A stretch of 39,706 bases of DNA from Roseateles sp. (GTDB taxonomy: Bacteria > Pseudomonadota > Gammaproteobacteria > Burkholderiales > Burkholderiaceae_C): contig JAEUPJ010000037.1 of NCBI GenBank assembly GCA_016790285.1, forward strand, positions 1-39,706, written 5' to 3'. The notes under the pieces are model-generated. The model worked only from the letters and a program-made list of their open reading frames with translations, made no database searches and was not told where the DNA came from. The position numbers were made by a program, and so were the translations under genes. Positions 8,109 through 17,305 of this stretch are shown piece after piece; the stretch's first letter is position 1, and every line of letters starts with the position of its first letter.

Positions 8109-8769
8109 GTCCGGGCTCAGCCCCGGCGGGCGGGTAACTTTTCTCTGTCTTGCCAGAGAAAAGTCACCAAAAGAGAGGCGCTAACCGCACACCAGCGGGC
8201 TGGCGCAAAGGCTCGCGCGCGAAAACTCGCTCTCTGCTGGTACGCCGAAGCGACCCGCTGCGCTCTCGCTGCTGCCCCTGTCACGAGCGCCATCCATCGT
8301 GCCGCTCGGCCAGTTAACGCCGGCTGCACGCCGGGCTCACCAGTGAACGCACCACACTCCACGACGCGCCGCTCGGGCGGCGCTTGGGTTTCCCCTCGTG
8401 AATTCGGCGTGCAGCCGACGTTAGGCGCACGGACGGTGGGTGAGTTTGGGCGGTGACAAGGACAGCAGCGAGAGCGCAGCGGGTCGCTTCGGCTAAGCCT
8501 CTGAGTGTCTGTTTTCGCGTGCTGTCCGTCGCAGGCTCTGGGCGACTTGCGGTTCAGCGCCTCTTCTTTGGTGACTTTCTTCTGGCGCAGCAGAAGAAAG
8601 TTACCCGCCCGCCGGGGCGGACTCCCGGCACGGTGCACCGAGTGAGAAGGGCTCAACGCAAAAGCACCCCACCCAACGCCCGTCGGTCGGCACAAGCCCT
8701 CCATGACCAACAGCCCCGCTCACTCACATTCCTAGAATGCCCAGCCCCTCACCCCCAGGGGCCCCATTC

Positions 8770-8782
8770 AGGAGACCCCTTG
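8770..8782 (+). promoter_or_regulatory. Ribosome binding site that decides a TTG start
   Basis: AGGAGA at 8770-8775 followed four bases later by TTG (8780-8782). The signal peptide of the S9 peptidase begins exactly at this TTG, and there is no ATG nearby in frame. Confidence 0.7.
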
Positions 8783-11458
8783 AAGCCCCAGACCTTTGCT
8801 GCCCTCGGCAGCCTCGCCCTTGCGCTCACCCTGACGCTCGCAGCCCCCGCGCCGCTGCAGGCGCAAACGGCGCCTTCGAGCGTGCCCACGCTCGAGCAGA
8901 TCTTCCGTGCCCAGCCCTACCGGGCCGACAACGCCAAGGCCGTTGCGTTCAGCCAGAGCGGCCGCTACCTCGCCTACCTGTGGAGCCCGTTCGGCGAACC
9001 GGGCAGCGACCTGTGGGTGCACGACACCCGGACCGGCAAGACCACGCGAGTCACCTCACCCCAGGTCATGGCTGCGTTCGAGGCGCCGGAGGACATGGCG
9101 CGCTTTGACAGGAAGCTGCAGCAGCGCGACACCGAGTACGCCGAGCGCCAGGCGCGCGAGCTCGCGCAGCAGGCCTACCTGCGTGGCGAGAAGGTCGACC
9201 TGTCGCAGTGGGAGGCGGCCGCCATCGAGGCGCTGAAGAAGGAGCTCGCCGAGAAGAAGGCCAAGGACGACGCCCAGAAGGCCGCCGACAAGGCCGAGGC
9301 CGAGGCCGAGAAGTACGCCGCCGCGGTGCTTGCCGCCAAGCGCGCCGGCAAGCCGGTGCCGCCGGCGCCGGCCGCCTCGGCAGCGGACAAGAAGGACGAC
9401 AAGAAGGACGACAAGGACAAGGAGCTCTGGGAGCTGCGAGATGAGCTCAAGAAGAAGCTCGCCCGCGACAAGCTCAAGCCTGCCGACCTCTACCCCGGCC
9501 CGGCACAGTTCGTGTGGGCGCACAAGGCCGATGAGCTCGTCTTTCAGTACCGCGGCGGCCTGTACCGCTGGATGCCGGACGCCAAGGCGCCCATGCCGCT
9601 GGTGGCCACACAGCGCGAACTGCGCACTGTCGCCTACACGCCCGATGACGCGGGCTTCATCTACATGGACGAGACCCGCGTGCTGCGGCTGTCGTTCAAG
9701 CAGGCCGGCGTGCAGGTGGTCAACCGCGAACTCATCCACCCCGACGACGAGCAGAAGAAGTACCGCATCGACCAGACCGTCATCAGCGAGGACGGGCGCT
9801 GGATGTCGCTCGTGGCCAAGGCGCCGCTGAAGGCGGGCGACGACAAGCCGGCCCCCGCGGCCGCCGCCTCGGGCCGGCAGGTCGAGATCATGAACTACAG
9901 CGAACGCTGGGCCACGGCCAAGAAGGTCAGCCGCGAGGTGTCCGACGACAAGCGCACCGAGAAGCCGCTGGCGCTGTACATCCGCGCCGTGCCCACCGGC
10001 GCGGAGCCGCCGCGCAAGCAGCCCGAGCCCGTGTTCGTCAACGGCGGGGGCGACGTGTGGTTCGAGATGAGCGACGTGGCCTGGGCGCGTGATGGCAGCC
10101 GCTACGCCTTCACGACCTGGGAGCGCGAGAAGGAGCTGCTGCGCGTCTACCTCGGCAAGGCCGACGAAACGGCCAAGCCCGAGCTCGTGCTGGAGCGCCG
10201 CGGCGACGTCGGCCACGAGGTCGTCAACGTCCTCAAGCCACGCTTCACGCCCGACGGCAAGACCCTCGTGCTGACGCTGGACGAAGCCGGATGGCGCCAG
10301 CCCTATGCGATCGACGTGGCGACCCGCGCGCTGCGCCCGCTGCTCAAGGGTGAGTTCGAGGCCCACCAGGTCATCGGCTTCACGGCCGACAGCAAGGCCC
10401 TGTTCGTGCTCGCCAACCAGGGCGACAGCGCAGCGATGAACGTGCTGCGGGTGGACATCGCCAGCGGCGCCACGCAGGCCGTGGGCGCGCCGGGCGAGTA
10501 CCACCGCGCCGCGGCAGTCTCGGAGGACGGCCGCTGGGTGGCCGCCAACGCCGGCAACTGGGCGCGCCGCCCGGAGCTCAAGCTGCTGGCGGCCGATGCC
10601 CGCACGCCGGCACGCGTGCTGACCGACAGCAGCGACAAGGCGCTCGCGGGGCTCAAGCTGCTGCAGCCCGAACGCTTTGCCTACACCAACCGCCACGGTG
10701 ACCGCATCGAGGCCTACGCCTTCAAGCCCGCGGGCTGGAAGGCCGGCGACAAGCGGCCGGCCATCGTCTACGTCTACGGCGGCCCGCTGAATGACCGCCA
10801 CATCGTGGAGGTGGACAGCTTCCAGAACACCGCCTACCTGTTCGGCCAGTACATGGCGGCCCGACACGGCTACGTGACCATCGCCGTCGACCCGCGCGGC
10901 CACAGCAACTACGGCCGCAAGTTCTCCGGCGCCAACTGGGAGCGCGCAGGCGAGCCGCAGGCCGAAGACCTGGAAGACCTCGTCAAGCTGATGCCCGCGC
11001 AGTTCGGCGTGGACGGCAGCCGCATCGGCCTGAACGGCTGGAGCTTCGGGGGCTTCCAGACGCAGTACACGATGTACACGCGCCCCGACCTGTTCGCCGC
11101 CGGCATCGCCGGGGCCGGCCCGACCGAATGGGAGAACTACAACAGCTGGTACAGCGGCCGCACCATCGGCAAGGTCGACCGCAGCAAGCCGGTGCTGCGC
11201 AAGTACTCGCTGCTGCCGCTGGCCAAGGGCCTCAGGAAGCCGCTGATGCTGGTGCACGGCATGCAGGACCCGAACGTGCTGTACCAGGACACGGTCAACG
11301 TCTACCGCGAGCTGCTGGACTCGGGCAAGGAGTCGCTCGTCGAGCTCTTCCTGGACCCGGACGGCGCGCATGCGATGGGGGGCGTCGTGAAGCCCGCCGG
11401 CTGGCACCGCAAGTACGAAGCCTTCTGGCTGCAGCACCTCGGGCGCGTGGCGCCCTGA
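8780..11458 (+). CDS. S9 family serine peptidase (prolyl oligopeptidase-like), exported
   Basis: 892 residues from TTG 8780. A signal peptide (MKPQTFAALGS, hydrophobic ALALTLTLAAPAPLQAQ) sends it to the periplasm or outside. A long beta-propeller region follows. The C-terminal alpha/beta hydrolase has nucleophile Ser755 in GWSFGG, Asp830 in HGMQDPNVLY and His864 in DGAHAMGG, the complete S9 triad, plus the oxyanion-side YVYGGP motif. A 120-residue Lys/Ala/Glu-rich insertion around residues 150-230 (KKAKDDAQKAADKAEAEAEK and KKDDKKDDKDKE) interrupts the propeller and probably forms an exposed charged helix. It cleaves oligopeptides, probably with proline or dipeptidyl preference; specificity cannot be read from sequence. 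The gene ends back to back with the kinase gene on the other strand (shared TGATCA). It is not in an operon. Confidence 0.9.
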   Translation: MKPQTFAALGSLALALTLTLAAPAPLQAQTAPSSVPTLEQIFRAQPYRADNAKAVAFSQSGRYLAYLWSPFGEPGSDLWVHDTRTGKTTRVTSPQVMAAFEAPEDMARFDRKLQQRDTEYAERQARELAQQAYLRGEKVDLSQWEAAAIEALKKELAEKKAKDDAQKAADKAEAEAEKYAAAVLAAKRAGKPVPPAPAASAADKKDDKKDDKDKELWELRDELKKKLARDKLKPADLYPGPAQFVWAHKADELVFQYRGGLYRWMPDAKAPMPLVATQRELRTVAYTPDDAGFIYMDETRVLRLSFKQAGVQVVNRELIHPDDEQKKYRIDQTVISEDGRWMSLVAKAPLKAGDDKPAPAAAASGRQVEIMNYSERWATAKKVSREVSDDKRTEKPLALYIRAVPTGAEPPRKQPEPVFVNGGGDVWFEMSDVAWARDGSRYAFTTWEREKELLRVYLGKADETAKPELVLERRGDVGHEVVNVLKPRFTPDGKTLVLTLDEAGWRQPYAIDVATRALRPLLKGEFEAHQVIGFTADSKALFVLANQGDSAAMNVLRVDIASGATQAVGAPGEYHRAAAVSEDGRWVAANAGNWARRPELKLLAADARTPARVLTDSSDKALAGLKLLQPERFAYTNRHGDRIEAYAFKPAGWKAGDKRPAIVYVYGGPLNDRHIVEVDSFQNTAYLFGQYMAARHGYVTIAVDPRGHSNYGRKFSGANWERAGEPQAEDLEDLVKLMPAQFGVDGSRIGLNGWSFGGFQTQYTMYTRPDLFAAGIAGAGPTEWENYNSWYSGRTIGKVDRSKPVLRKYSLLPLAKGLRKPLMLVHGMQDPNVLYQDTVNVYRELLDSGKESLVELFLDPDGAHAMGGVVKPAGWHRKYEAFWLQHLGRVAP

Positions 11459-14296
11459 TCAGCCCCGGGCGCCGAGCGCGGCCTCCAGCCGCTTGAACGG
11501 CGCCTGGCGGTAGTCCGACGCCCAAGGCCGCGCGGCGAAGCTGCGCCGCGCCAGCTCGGCCTGTTGGCGGGCGAGCGCAGGGTCGCCTTGGGCGAGGGCG
11601 CAGGCACCCGTGAGGGCATGCAGCCGGGCGAGTTCGGTGTCCAGCGCATCGTCGCGCGTGCGTGCCGCCAACGCGAGGCTGGCCTGCAGGTCGGCCAGGC
11701 CCGTCGCGGTCTGGCGCAGGGCACAGCGCGCTTCTCCCCGCAGGCCCAGGGCAACCTGGGTGTCGTAGAGGCTGACGCGGTCGTCTCCCGCTGGCCGGGC
11801 CAGTTCCGGCGGCAGCGCGGCCAGGGCCGCGGCGGCCTGGCCGGCGTCCATCAGCGCCCGGGCGCGGCTGAGCTGCAGCAGGTGCGTGAAGCGGCGCGGG
11901 TTGGGGGCGGTCGCGTCCGCCAGCGGTGGGAACTCCGGCGCCTGCTCGAGCAGGGCCAGCGCCTGCGCGCTCTGGCCACCCGCCGACAGGTTGGTGGCTG
12001 CGGCCATGTACTGGAACGCCGTGAGCGGATGCCGGGCATAGCCGCCGTCGATGCGCGCCTGCAGGGCTATGCGGTAGTAGCGGTCGGCGTCGGCATGGCG
12101 GCCGAGCGCCTCGTAGATCTCGCCGAGCGTGTGCCCCAGGCGCAGCCGCTCCGGCGGCGTGCGGGCGTCGGCCTCCAGGGCCGCGCGGCTGCGCTCGATC
12201 AGCGGCAGCGCGGCGTCGATGTCGCCGCGGCGCGAGAGCACGCTGGCTTCGTACAGGTCCAGCGGTGCGGTGACTTCATCGGGCAGGGCTTCGCCGCGTG
12301 CCACGAGGCGTGCGCGGCTGGCGCGGATGGTGGCCAGGGCCTCCTCGGCGCTGATCTGGAAATACCCCGTGTAGCGGGCGGTGGCCATGCGCGCGGCCAC
12401 CAGCGCCGAGCGCACGGCATGCGCGCCGCCGAGGCGGTCCAGCGTGGCGAGCGCGGCGTCGAGCTGGGCCTGCAGGTCGCGGCGCTGCCCGGCGCCGAGC
12501 AGGGCGTCGGCCGCCGCCAGGCGCAGCGCCACCACGTCCAGAGAATTCGGCCCGGCCGCGCCGAGTGCGGTGGAGACCGCGCGCTGCAGCCTAGGCAGGG
12601 CGTCGTCACGGCGGTTCTCGGCCAGCAGCAGCCGGCCGCGCAGCGACTGTGCCCAGGCCGCCGCCAGGCTCCCGTTGGGCACGCGCGCTTCCAGCGCGGC
12701 CAGGCGCGGCGCTGCGTCGGCGAAGCGATGGCGCGCGACGAGGCTGCGCAGCAGCAGCACCTCGGCCTCGATGTCGCTCGGTTGCAGCGCCAGGGCCTGC
12801 CGCGCGCTCGCTTCGGCTGCCTCGGGGTCGCGGGCGTCGAGCTGCAGCGCGGCCTGCTGGCGCCAGGCCGGGGCCCGCGCGGCGGCGGTGGCCTCGGCCT
12901 GGTCGAGCGCGGCCAGGCGCCGGCCCCCCATTTCCGCGGCCAGCCGGGGCGCGCCCATGTCGGCCAGCAGATGGCTCAGCCCGGCGTACATCTCGGCCCT
13001 GGCCGCGGGCTCGAAGCGCGGCTCGATGAGGGCCGTGCTGCGGGCCAGCACCTCGGCCGGGGTCTGCGTGGCGGCGGAGGCCGGGGCCTGCAGCTTGAAG
13101 ACCTCGGTGACGAAGGCGCGCGCCGCCTGCTCGCGGTCGTGCGCGGTGGCCGCGCGCTGGGCCTGCACGACGGCCATGCCGGCGCCCAGGCCCAGGGCCA
13201 CCAGCACGCTGGCGGCCAGGGCCACGGCGCGCCGGTCGCGCCGGCCCGCCGGGCCCAGCCGATGGGCCTCGGCCTCCAGCGCCGTGGCGAACGCGGCGGC
13301 GCTGGCAGGGCGCCGCGCCGGCTCCGGCGAGAGCGCGCGCATCAGCAGCGCGTCCACGCCGCCACGCAGCGCGCGTGCGCGCGCCGGGTCGGCGCAGCGC
13401 TGGCTCGGCGGGCGAAGCGAGTCGCCGTCGCGCGGGCCGGCGGCGCCGTGGGGCAGCTCCCCGCTCAGCAGCTCGTAGGCCAGCACGCCCAGGGAGTAGA
13501 CATCCGCGGCCTCGCTCGGCGCCGCGCCGGCCAGCTGCTCGGGTGCGGCGTGGGCGGGCGTGAGGCCGGCGGATGTCGGCGTGGCGGCCGGCCCCGCACG
13601 CAGCGTGGCCACCCCGAAATCCAGCAGCCGTGGGGTGCCGTCGGCCGCCACCATCACATTGCCGGGCTTGAGGTCGCGGTGGATCACGCCGCAGGCGTGG
13701 GCGTAGGCCACGGCGCGCGCCACCTGCGCCAGCAGGTGCAGCGTCGCCGGCACGCCCAGGCCTGCCTGCCGCACGTGGGTGTGGATGGGCAGGCCGTGGA
13801 CGAACTCCATCGCGAGGTAGGGGCGGCCCTGGGCGTCCACGCCAGCGTCGTACAGGCGGGCGATGTGCGGGTGCTCCAGCCGCGCCGTGATGCGCAGCTC
13901 GGCCGCCAGCCGCTCGGCCAGTGCGCCGTCGGACTGCGGTGAGCGCCGCGAGCGGCGCGGCAGCTTGAGGGCCACCTCGCGCTCGAAGACGCCATCGGCC
14001 CGCGCGGCCCGCCAGACGCTGCCCATGCCGCCGCGGCCAACCTCCTCGATCAGCCGCCAGGGCCCGATGCGCTCGCCCGGTGCGGCCGGCGGCGGCTCGG
14101 CCAGGCGGGGCAGGGCGCTGAGCGCGCCGCTGGCGGGCAGGGCGGCGTGGTCGGCCAGCATGCGCGTGAGGGCCTCGCGCCAGCGCGGGTTCTCGACCTG
14201 GGCCAGCCAGCCGGCCCGGGCCTCGGCGGGCAGGGCCAGCGCCTCGTCGAGCAGGGCGCTCAACGCGGCGAGGTCGTCGGTGCTCAGCGAGGCCAT
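11459..14296 (-). CDS. PknB-type Ser/Thr protein kinase with transmembrane segment and TPR domain
   Basis: 945 residues. After an N-terminal helical part of about 75 residues comes a complete Hanks-type kinase (about 78-335): glycine loop GRGGMGSVW, VALK lysine, VIHRDLKPGNV catalytic loop, LLDFGVATL metal motif. A single transmembrane helix follows at about 355-378 (VALAASVLVALGLGAGMAVV), then some 550 residues of Ala/Arg-rich helical repeats of TPR type, predicted to lie outside the cytoplasm. It follows the ECF sigma gene with 11 bases between. In the known ECF43 group, such a kinase activates its sigma factor by phosphorylation (EcfP/PknT of Vibrio parahaemolyticus). The same is likely here, with the TPR region as the sensory or partner-binding part (inference). 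Confidence 0.9.
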   Translation of the reverse strand: MASLSTDDLAALSALLDEALALPAEARAGWLAQVENPRWREALTRMLADHAALPASGALSALPRLAEPPPAAPGERIGPWRLIEEVGRGGMGSVWRAARADGVFEREVALKLPRRSRRSPQSDGALAERLAAELRITARLEHPHIARLYDAGVDAQGRPYLAMEFVHGLPIHTHVRQAGLGVPATLHLLAQVARAVAYAHACGVIHRDLKPGNVMVAADGTPRLLDFGVATLRAGPAATPTSAGLTPAHAAPEQLAGAAPSEAADVYSLGVLAYELLSGELPHGAAGPRDGDSLRPPSQRCADPARARALRGGVDALLMRALSPEPARRPASAAAFATALEAEAHRLGPAGRRDRRAVALAASVLVALGLGAGMAVVQAQRAATAHDREQAARAFVTEVFKLQAPASAATQTPAEVLARSTALIEPRFEPAARAEMYAGLSHLLADMGAPRLAAEMGGRRLAALDQAEATAAARAPAWRQQAALQLDARDPEAAEASARQALALQPSDIEAEVLLLRSLVARHRFADAAPRLAALEARVPNGSLAAAWAQSLRGRLLLAENRRDDALPRLQRAVSTALGAAGPNSLDVVALRLAAADALLGAGQRRDLQAQLDAALATLDRLGGAHAVRSALVAARMATARYTGYFQISAEEALATIRASRARLVARGEALPDEVTAPLDLYEASVLSRRGDIDAALPLIERSRAALEADARTPPERLRLGHTLGEIYEALGRHADADRYYRIALQARIDGGYARHPLTAFQYMAAATNLSAGGQSAQALALLEQAPEFPPLADATAPNPRRFTHLLQLSRARALMDAGQAAAALAALPPELARPAGDDRVSLYDTQVALGLRGEARCALRQTATGLADLQASLALAARTRDDALDTELARLHALTGACALAQGDPALARQQAELARRSFAARPWASDYRQAPFKRLEAALGARG

Positions 14297-14307
14297 GGCG
14301 GCGGGGG

Positions 14308-14850
14308 TCAGCGCAAGAGGGCGAGCAGCAGCAGCCGGGCCTTGTCCCAGTCGCGGCGCACGGTGCGCTCGGTCAGGCCCAGCACCTCGCCGATCTCGAC
14401 CTCGGTGTAGCCCCCGAAATAACGCATCTCCACCACCTGCGCCAGCCGCGGCTCGGCGGCCTGCAGCGCCGCCAGCGCCTCGTGCACGCGCAGCACCTCG
14501 TCGGCGCCGCTGGACAGGTCCAGCTCGGCGGCGGTGTCCAGCGTCAGCGGCTCACCGGCGCGGGGGCGGCGCAGCGTCTCGACGATGAACTCACGCATCA
14601 CGCGCGCGGCGAAGGCGAAGAACTCGCGACGTGTCTCGGGCTTGAGGCGCGCACTGCGGGCCAGGCGCAGGTAGCTCTCGTGCACCAGCTGCGTCGTGTT
14701 GAGCCCGCCGGCATGGCCGCCGCCATCGCGCAGCCGCGCACTGGCCAGCTCGCGCAGCGCCGGGTAGGCGGCAGCGAACAGGGCGTCCTGGGCGCCCGCT
14801 TCGCCAGCGTTCACGCGGGCGATCAGCGCGTCGACTTGATGCTCATCCAT
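14308..14850 (-). CDS. ECF sigma factor, kinase-linked (ECF43/TIGR02999-like)
   Basis: 180-residue sigma-70 family protein. Region 2 runs about 10-85 with LNTTQLVHESYLRLA and the FFAFAARVMREFIVETLRR segment. Region 4 runs about 120-178 with VEMRYFGGYTEVEIGEVLGL and TERTVRRDWDKARLLL, the helix-turn-helix that reads -35 elements. The TTQLVHE signature and the downstream Ser/Thr kinase place it in the kinase-controlled group rather than the anti-sigma-controlled groups; no anti-sigma gene is adjacent. ATG 14850 is chosen because MDEHQVDALIARV begins the usual N-terminus. It is divergent from the histidine kinase gene at 14900, with only 49 bases between the two starts, so both promoters must overlap. 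Confidence 0.9.
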   Translation of the reverse strand: MDEHQVDALIARVNAGEAGAQDALFAAAYPALRELASARLRDGGGHAGGLNTTQLVHESYLRLARSARLKPETRREFFAFAARVMREFIVETLRRPRAGEPLTLDTAAELDLSSGADEVLRVHEALAALQAAEPRLAQVVEMRYFGGYTEVEIGEVLGLTERTVRRDWDKARLLLLALLR

Positions 14851-14899
14851 CCCGCCATCTTGCCGCACCCGGCCCCGGTCATGCCATAAGCTCGCGGTC

Positions 14900-17281
14900 A
14901 TGGTGACTTCGCCCCTGCCGCTCGACGAGGACCAGCGCCTGGCCCGGCTGGCCGCGCTGTCCGTCATGGACACCGAGCCTGAGCCCTTGTTCGACCACCT
15001 CACGGCCCTGGCCGCACAGATCTGCGGCACGCCCGTCGCGCTGCTCGGCCTGGTGGACGAGCGGCGGCAGTGGTTCAAGGCGGCCGTGGGTTTCGGCCGG
15101 CACGAGACGCCGCGCGCCCTGACCTTCTGTGCCCACACGCTGGCGGGCGAAGGTCTCTTCGAAGTGCCCGACGCGCTGCTGGACGAGCGCTTCGCCCAGC
15201 ATCCCGACGTGCTGGCCCAGCCGGCGCTGCGCTTTTACGCCGGTGTGCCCATCCGGCTGGACGACGGCAGCCACCCCGGCACCTTGTGCGTCGTGGACTT
15301 CCGCCCGCGCGAGCTGGACGAGCGCCAGCGCGAGGCGCTGCTGCGCCTGGCCGACGCGGCGGCCGAGGCCCTGATGATGCGCGAGCGGCTGCAGGCGCGC
15401 AGTGCCGTCGGCGACCCCGCCGCGCCCTTTGCCGTGCTGGCCGAGACCGCGCCGATGGGCGTCTTTCGCACCGATGCCGCCGGGCGCTTCACCTACACCA
15501 ACGCGAGCTGGCAGGCCGCCAGCGGCCTCACGGCCGAGGAGAGCCTGGGTGACGGCTGGGCGGCCACGCTCGTGCCCGAAGACCGCGCCTGCGTGCTGGA
15601 CCACTGGCGGCGCAGCGTCGAGCGGCGCGAGCCCTTCGAGATGCGCTACCGCGCCCGGCGTGACACGGGGCTGCGCCAGTTCTGGGCGCGTGCGCGGCCC
15701 TTGCCGGGGCCAGGCGGTGCGCTCATCGGCTACGTGGGCATCGTGGAGGACGTGACCGACCGCATCACGGCGGAGCGCGAACTGCGCGAGAGCAAGGCCC
15801 TGCTGGACCGCACCGGGCGCGTGGCCGGCATCGGCGGCTGGAGCCTGGACCTGCAGACCGAGGAGCTCGTCTGGAGCGACCAGACCTGCCGCATCCATGA
15901 CCTGGAGCCCGGGCACAGCCCGACGCTGCAGGAATCGTTCAGCTACTACAAGCCCGAGGCGCGCGCCGCCATCCAGGCCGCCGTGCGCCGGGGCATGGAG
16001 CATGGCGAGCCGTGGAGCCTGGAGCTGCCCCTGGTCACGGCCAAGGGGCGGGAGATCTGGGTGCTGGCGCAGGGGCAGGTGGACTGGCAGGACGGCGTGC
16101 CCGTGCGGCTGGTGGGCGCCTTCCAGGACGTGACCGAGCACCACCGCGCGGCGGTCGAGCTGGAGCACAACCGGCAGCGGCTGCGCGCGCTGTACGAGTC
16201 CACTCCGGCCTTGATGCACTCGGTGGACGCCGCGGGCCGGCTGCTCAGCGTGTCGGATCGCTGGCTGGAGCGGCTGGGCTACAAGCGCCAGCAGGTCATC
16301 GGCCGGGCGCTGGACGACTTCATGACGCCGGAGTCGGCCCAACAGGCGCGCGAGCGGCACCGGCCGGCGCTGTGGCGCGACGGCCAGTTGACGGACTGCG
16401 CCGTGCAGCTGATCAGCGCCGACGGCGGGCTGCGCGACGTGCTCATCTCCGCCGTGGCCGAGTACACGGCCGAGGGCCGGCCGCTGCGCGCGCTGGCGCT
16501 GGTGGACGACATCACCGAGGACCTGCAGCGCCGCGCCGAGCTCGCCCACGAGCAGCAGATGCGCCGCCAGACCGAGCGGCACGTGCAGGAGCTCGACCAG
16601 CTGCTGCGCGAACGCTCGGAGATGCTCGACGTGCTGGCCCACGAGGTGCGCCAGCCCCTGAACAACGCCAGCGCCGCGCTGCAGAGCGCCGCCGCCAGCC
16701 TCGCCGGCCAGGGCGAGCGCGAGGCGCAGATGCGGCTCACCCGGGCGCAGTCGGTGCTCAGCCAGGTGCTGGCCGGTGTCGACAACACGCTGGCAGCGGC
16801 CAGCCTGCTGGCGGGCGGCGGGCGCATTGCGCGGGAGGATGCCGACATCGACACCCTCATCGCCGTCACCATTGCCGACCTGCCCCGCGAGCAGCGCGGG
16901 CGCATCGTGGTGCACCGCCACACCGCCACGCGCACCGCCCTGATGGACATGAGCCTGTTGCGGCTGGCGCTGCGCAACCTGCTGTCCAACGCGCTGAAGT
17001 ACGCGCCGGGTGTCAGCACGGTGGCGCTGCACGTGATGGACTTCGACGAGCCGCCCGCCCTGCAGCTCGAGGTGGCCGACGCGGGCCCGGGCATTCCGCG
17101 CGAGCTGCTGCCGCGGCTTTTCACGCGCGGCGCGCGAGGCAGCGGGGGCACGGAGTCCACCCACGGCCTGGGGCTGTACATCGTGCGCCGCGTCATGGAC
17201 ATGCACGGGGGCCGCGCCGAACTGCTGCGCACCGGCCCCCTGGGCACGGTCATGCGGTTGACGTTGCCCCAGGCCGACTAG
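14900..17281 (+). CDS. GAF-PAS-PAS-PAS sensor histidine kinase
   Basis: 793 residues, no transmembrane segment, so a cytoplasmic sensor. Order: GAF about 25-160 (EPLFDHLTALAAQICGTPVA, ALLGLVDERRQWFKAAVG), PAS1 about 175-295, PAS2 about 300-420, PAS3 about 425-545 each with its C-terminal PAC strand (YVGIVEDVTDR, LVGAFQDVTEH, ALVDDITEDL), a coiled coil, HisKA with His at about 581 in LAHEVRQPLNNA, and ATPase with N-box NLLSNALKYAPG, ADAGPGIP and HGLGLYIVRRVMDMHGGRAE. It lacks a receiver domain and no regulator is next to it; it could phosphorylate receivers of the following cluster or act elsewhere. A strong hairpin follows the gene, so it is probably transcribed separately from the 17388 operon. 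Ligand unknown. Confidence 0.9.
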   Translation: MVTSPLPLDEDQRLARLAALSVMDTEPEPLFDHLTALAAQICGTPVALLGLVDERRQWFKAAVGFGRHETPRALTFCAHTLAGEGLFEVPDALLDERFAQHPDVLAQPALRFYAGVPIRLDDGSHPGTLCVVDFRPRELDERQREALLRLADAAAEALMMRERLQARSAVGDPAAPFAVLAETAPMGVFRTDAAGRFTYTNASWQAASGLTAEESLGDGWAATLVPEDRACVLDHWRRSVERREPFEMRYRARRDTGLRQFWARARPLPGPGGALIGYVGIVEDVTDRITAERELRESKALLDRTGRVAGIGGWSLDLQTEELVWSDQTCRIHDLEPGHSPTLQESFSYYKPEARAAIQAAVRRGMEHGEPWSLELPLVTAKGREIWVLAQGQVDWQDGVPVRLVGAFQDVTEHHRAAVELEHNRQRLRALYESTPALMHSVDAAGRLLSVSDRWLERLGYKRQQVIGRALDDFMTPESAQQARERHRPALWRDGQLTDCAVQLISADGGLRDVLISAVAEYTAEGRPLRALALVDDITEDLQRRAELAHEQQMRRQTERHVQELDQLLRERSEMLDVLAHEVRQPLNNASAALQSAAASLAGQGEREAQMRLTRAQSVLSQVLAGVDNTLAAASLLAGGGRIAREDADIDTLIAVTIADLPREQRGRIVVHRHTATRTALMDMSLLRLALRNLLSNALKYAPGVSTVALHVMDFDEPPALQLEVADAGPGIPRELLPRLFTRGARGSGGTESTHGLGLYIVRRVMDMHGGRAELLRTGPLGTVMRLTLPQAD

Positions 17282-17305
17282 GGCTTCCCTGCACGGCGGC
17301 GACGG

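Larger units (their letters stand above)
8017..8643. repeat. 627-bp imperfect inverted repeat (foldback element)
   Basis: Paired arms in order from outside to centre: 8017-8041 with 8619-8643 (25 of 25 complementary), 8121-8138 with 8600-8617 (18 of 18), 8244-8274 with 8463-8493 (31 of 31), and 8321-8333 with 8405-8417 (13 of 13). The sequences between these blocks are similar but diverged, for example GTCACCAAAAGAGAGGCGCT against GTCACCAAAGAAGAGGCGCT. The left half has an extra 80 bases (8042-8120) holding two further perfect palindromes. Each half contains its own short hairpin: ACTTTTCTCTG stem at 8137-8164 and a 15-bp stem with one mismatch at 8570-8605. No open frame or transposase is inside. 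It may be two oppositely oriented copies of one dispersed repeat. Confidence 0.85.
7918..8779. other. 862-base intergenic region without genes, filled with palindromic repeats
   Basis: Open frames here are artefacts of inverted-repeat sequence and none resembles a protein. The first 100 bases carry nothing I recognise. From 8017 to 8643 the DNA forms a long imperfect inverted repeat, described separately. From 8644 to 8779 lies the leader of the S9 peptidase gene, with a TAGAAT -10-like hexamer at 8733-8738 and a ribosome binding site at 8770-8775. No convincing -35 is visible for that hexamer. Confidence 0.8.

Noticed and set aside
7890-8456. 188-codon open frame in the repeat region (and its opposite at 8117-8710)
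   Set aside because: Both arise from the inverted repeat and resemble each other only because the arms are complementary.
8453-8779. N-terminal extension of the S9 peptidase frame upstream of the TTG
   Set aside because: It runs through the foldback repeat and would hide the signal peptide inside the protein; the ribosome binding site fits the TTG at 8780.
9056-11437. 793-codon minus-strand open frame
   Set aside because: Antisense of the S9 peptidase, whose catalytic triad and signal peptide make it the real gene.
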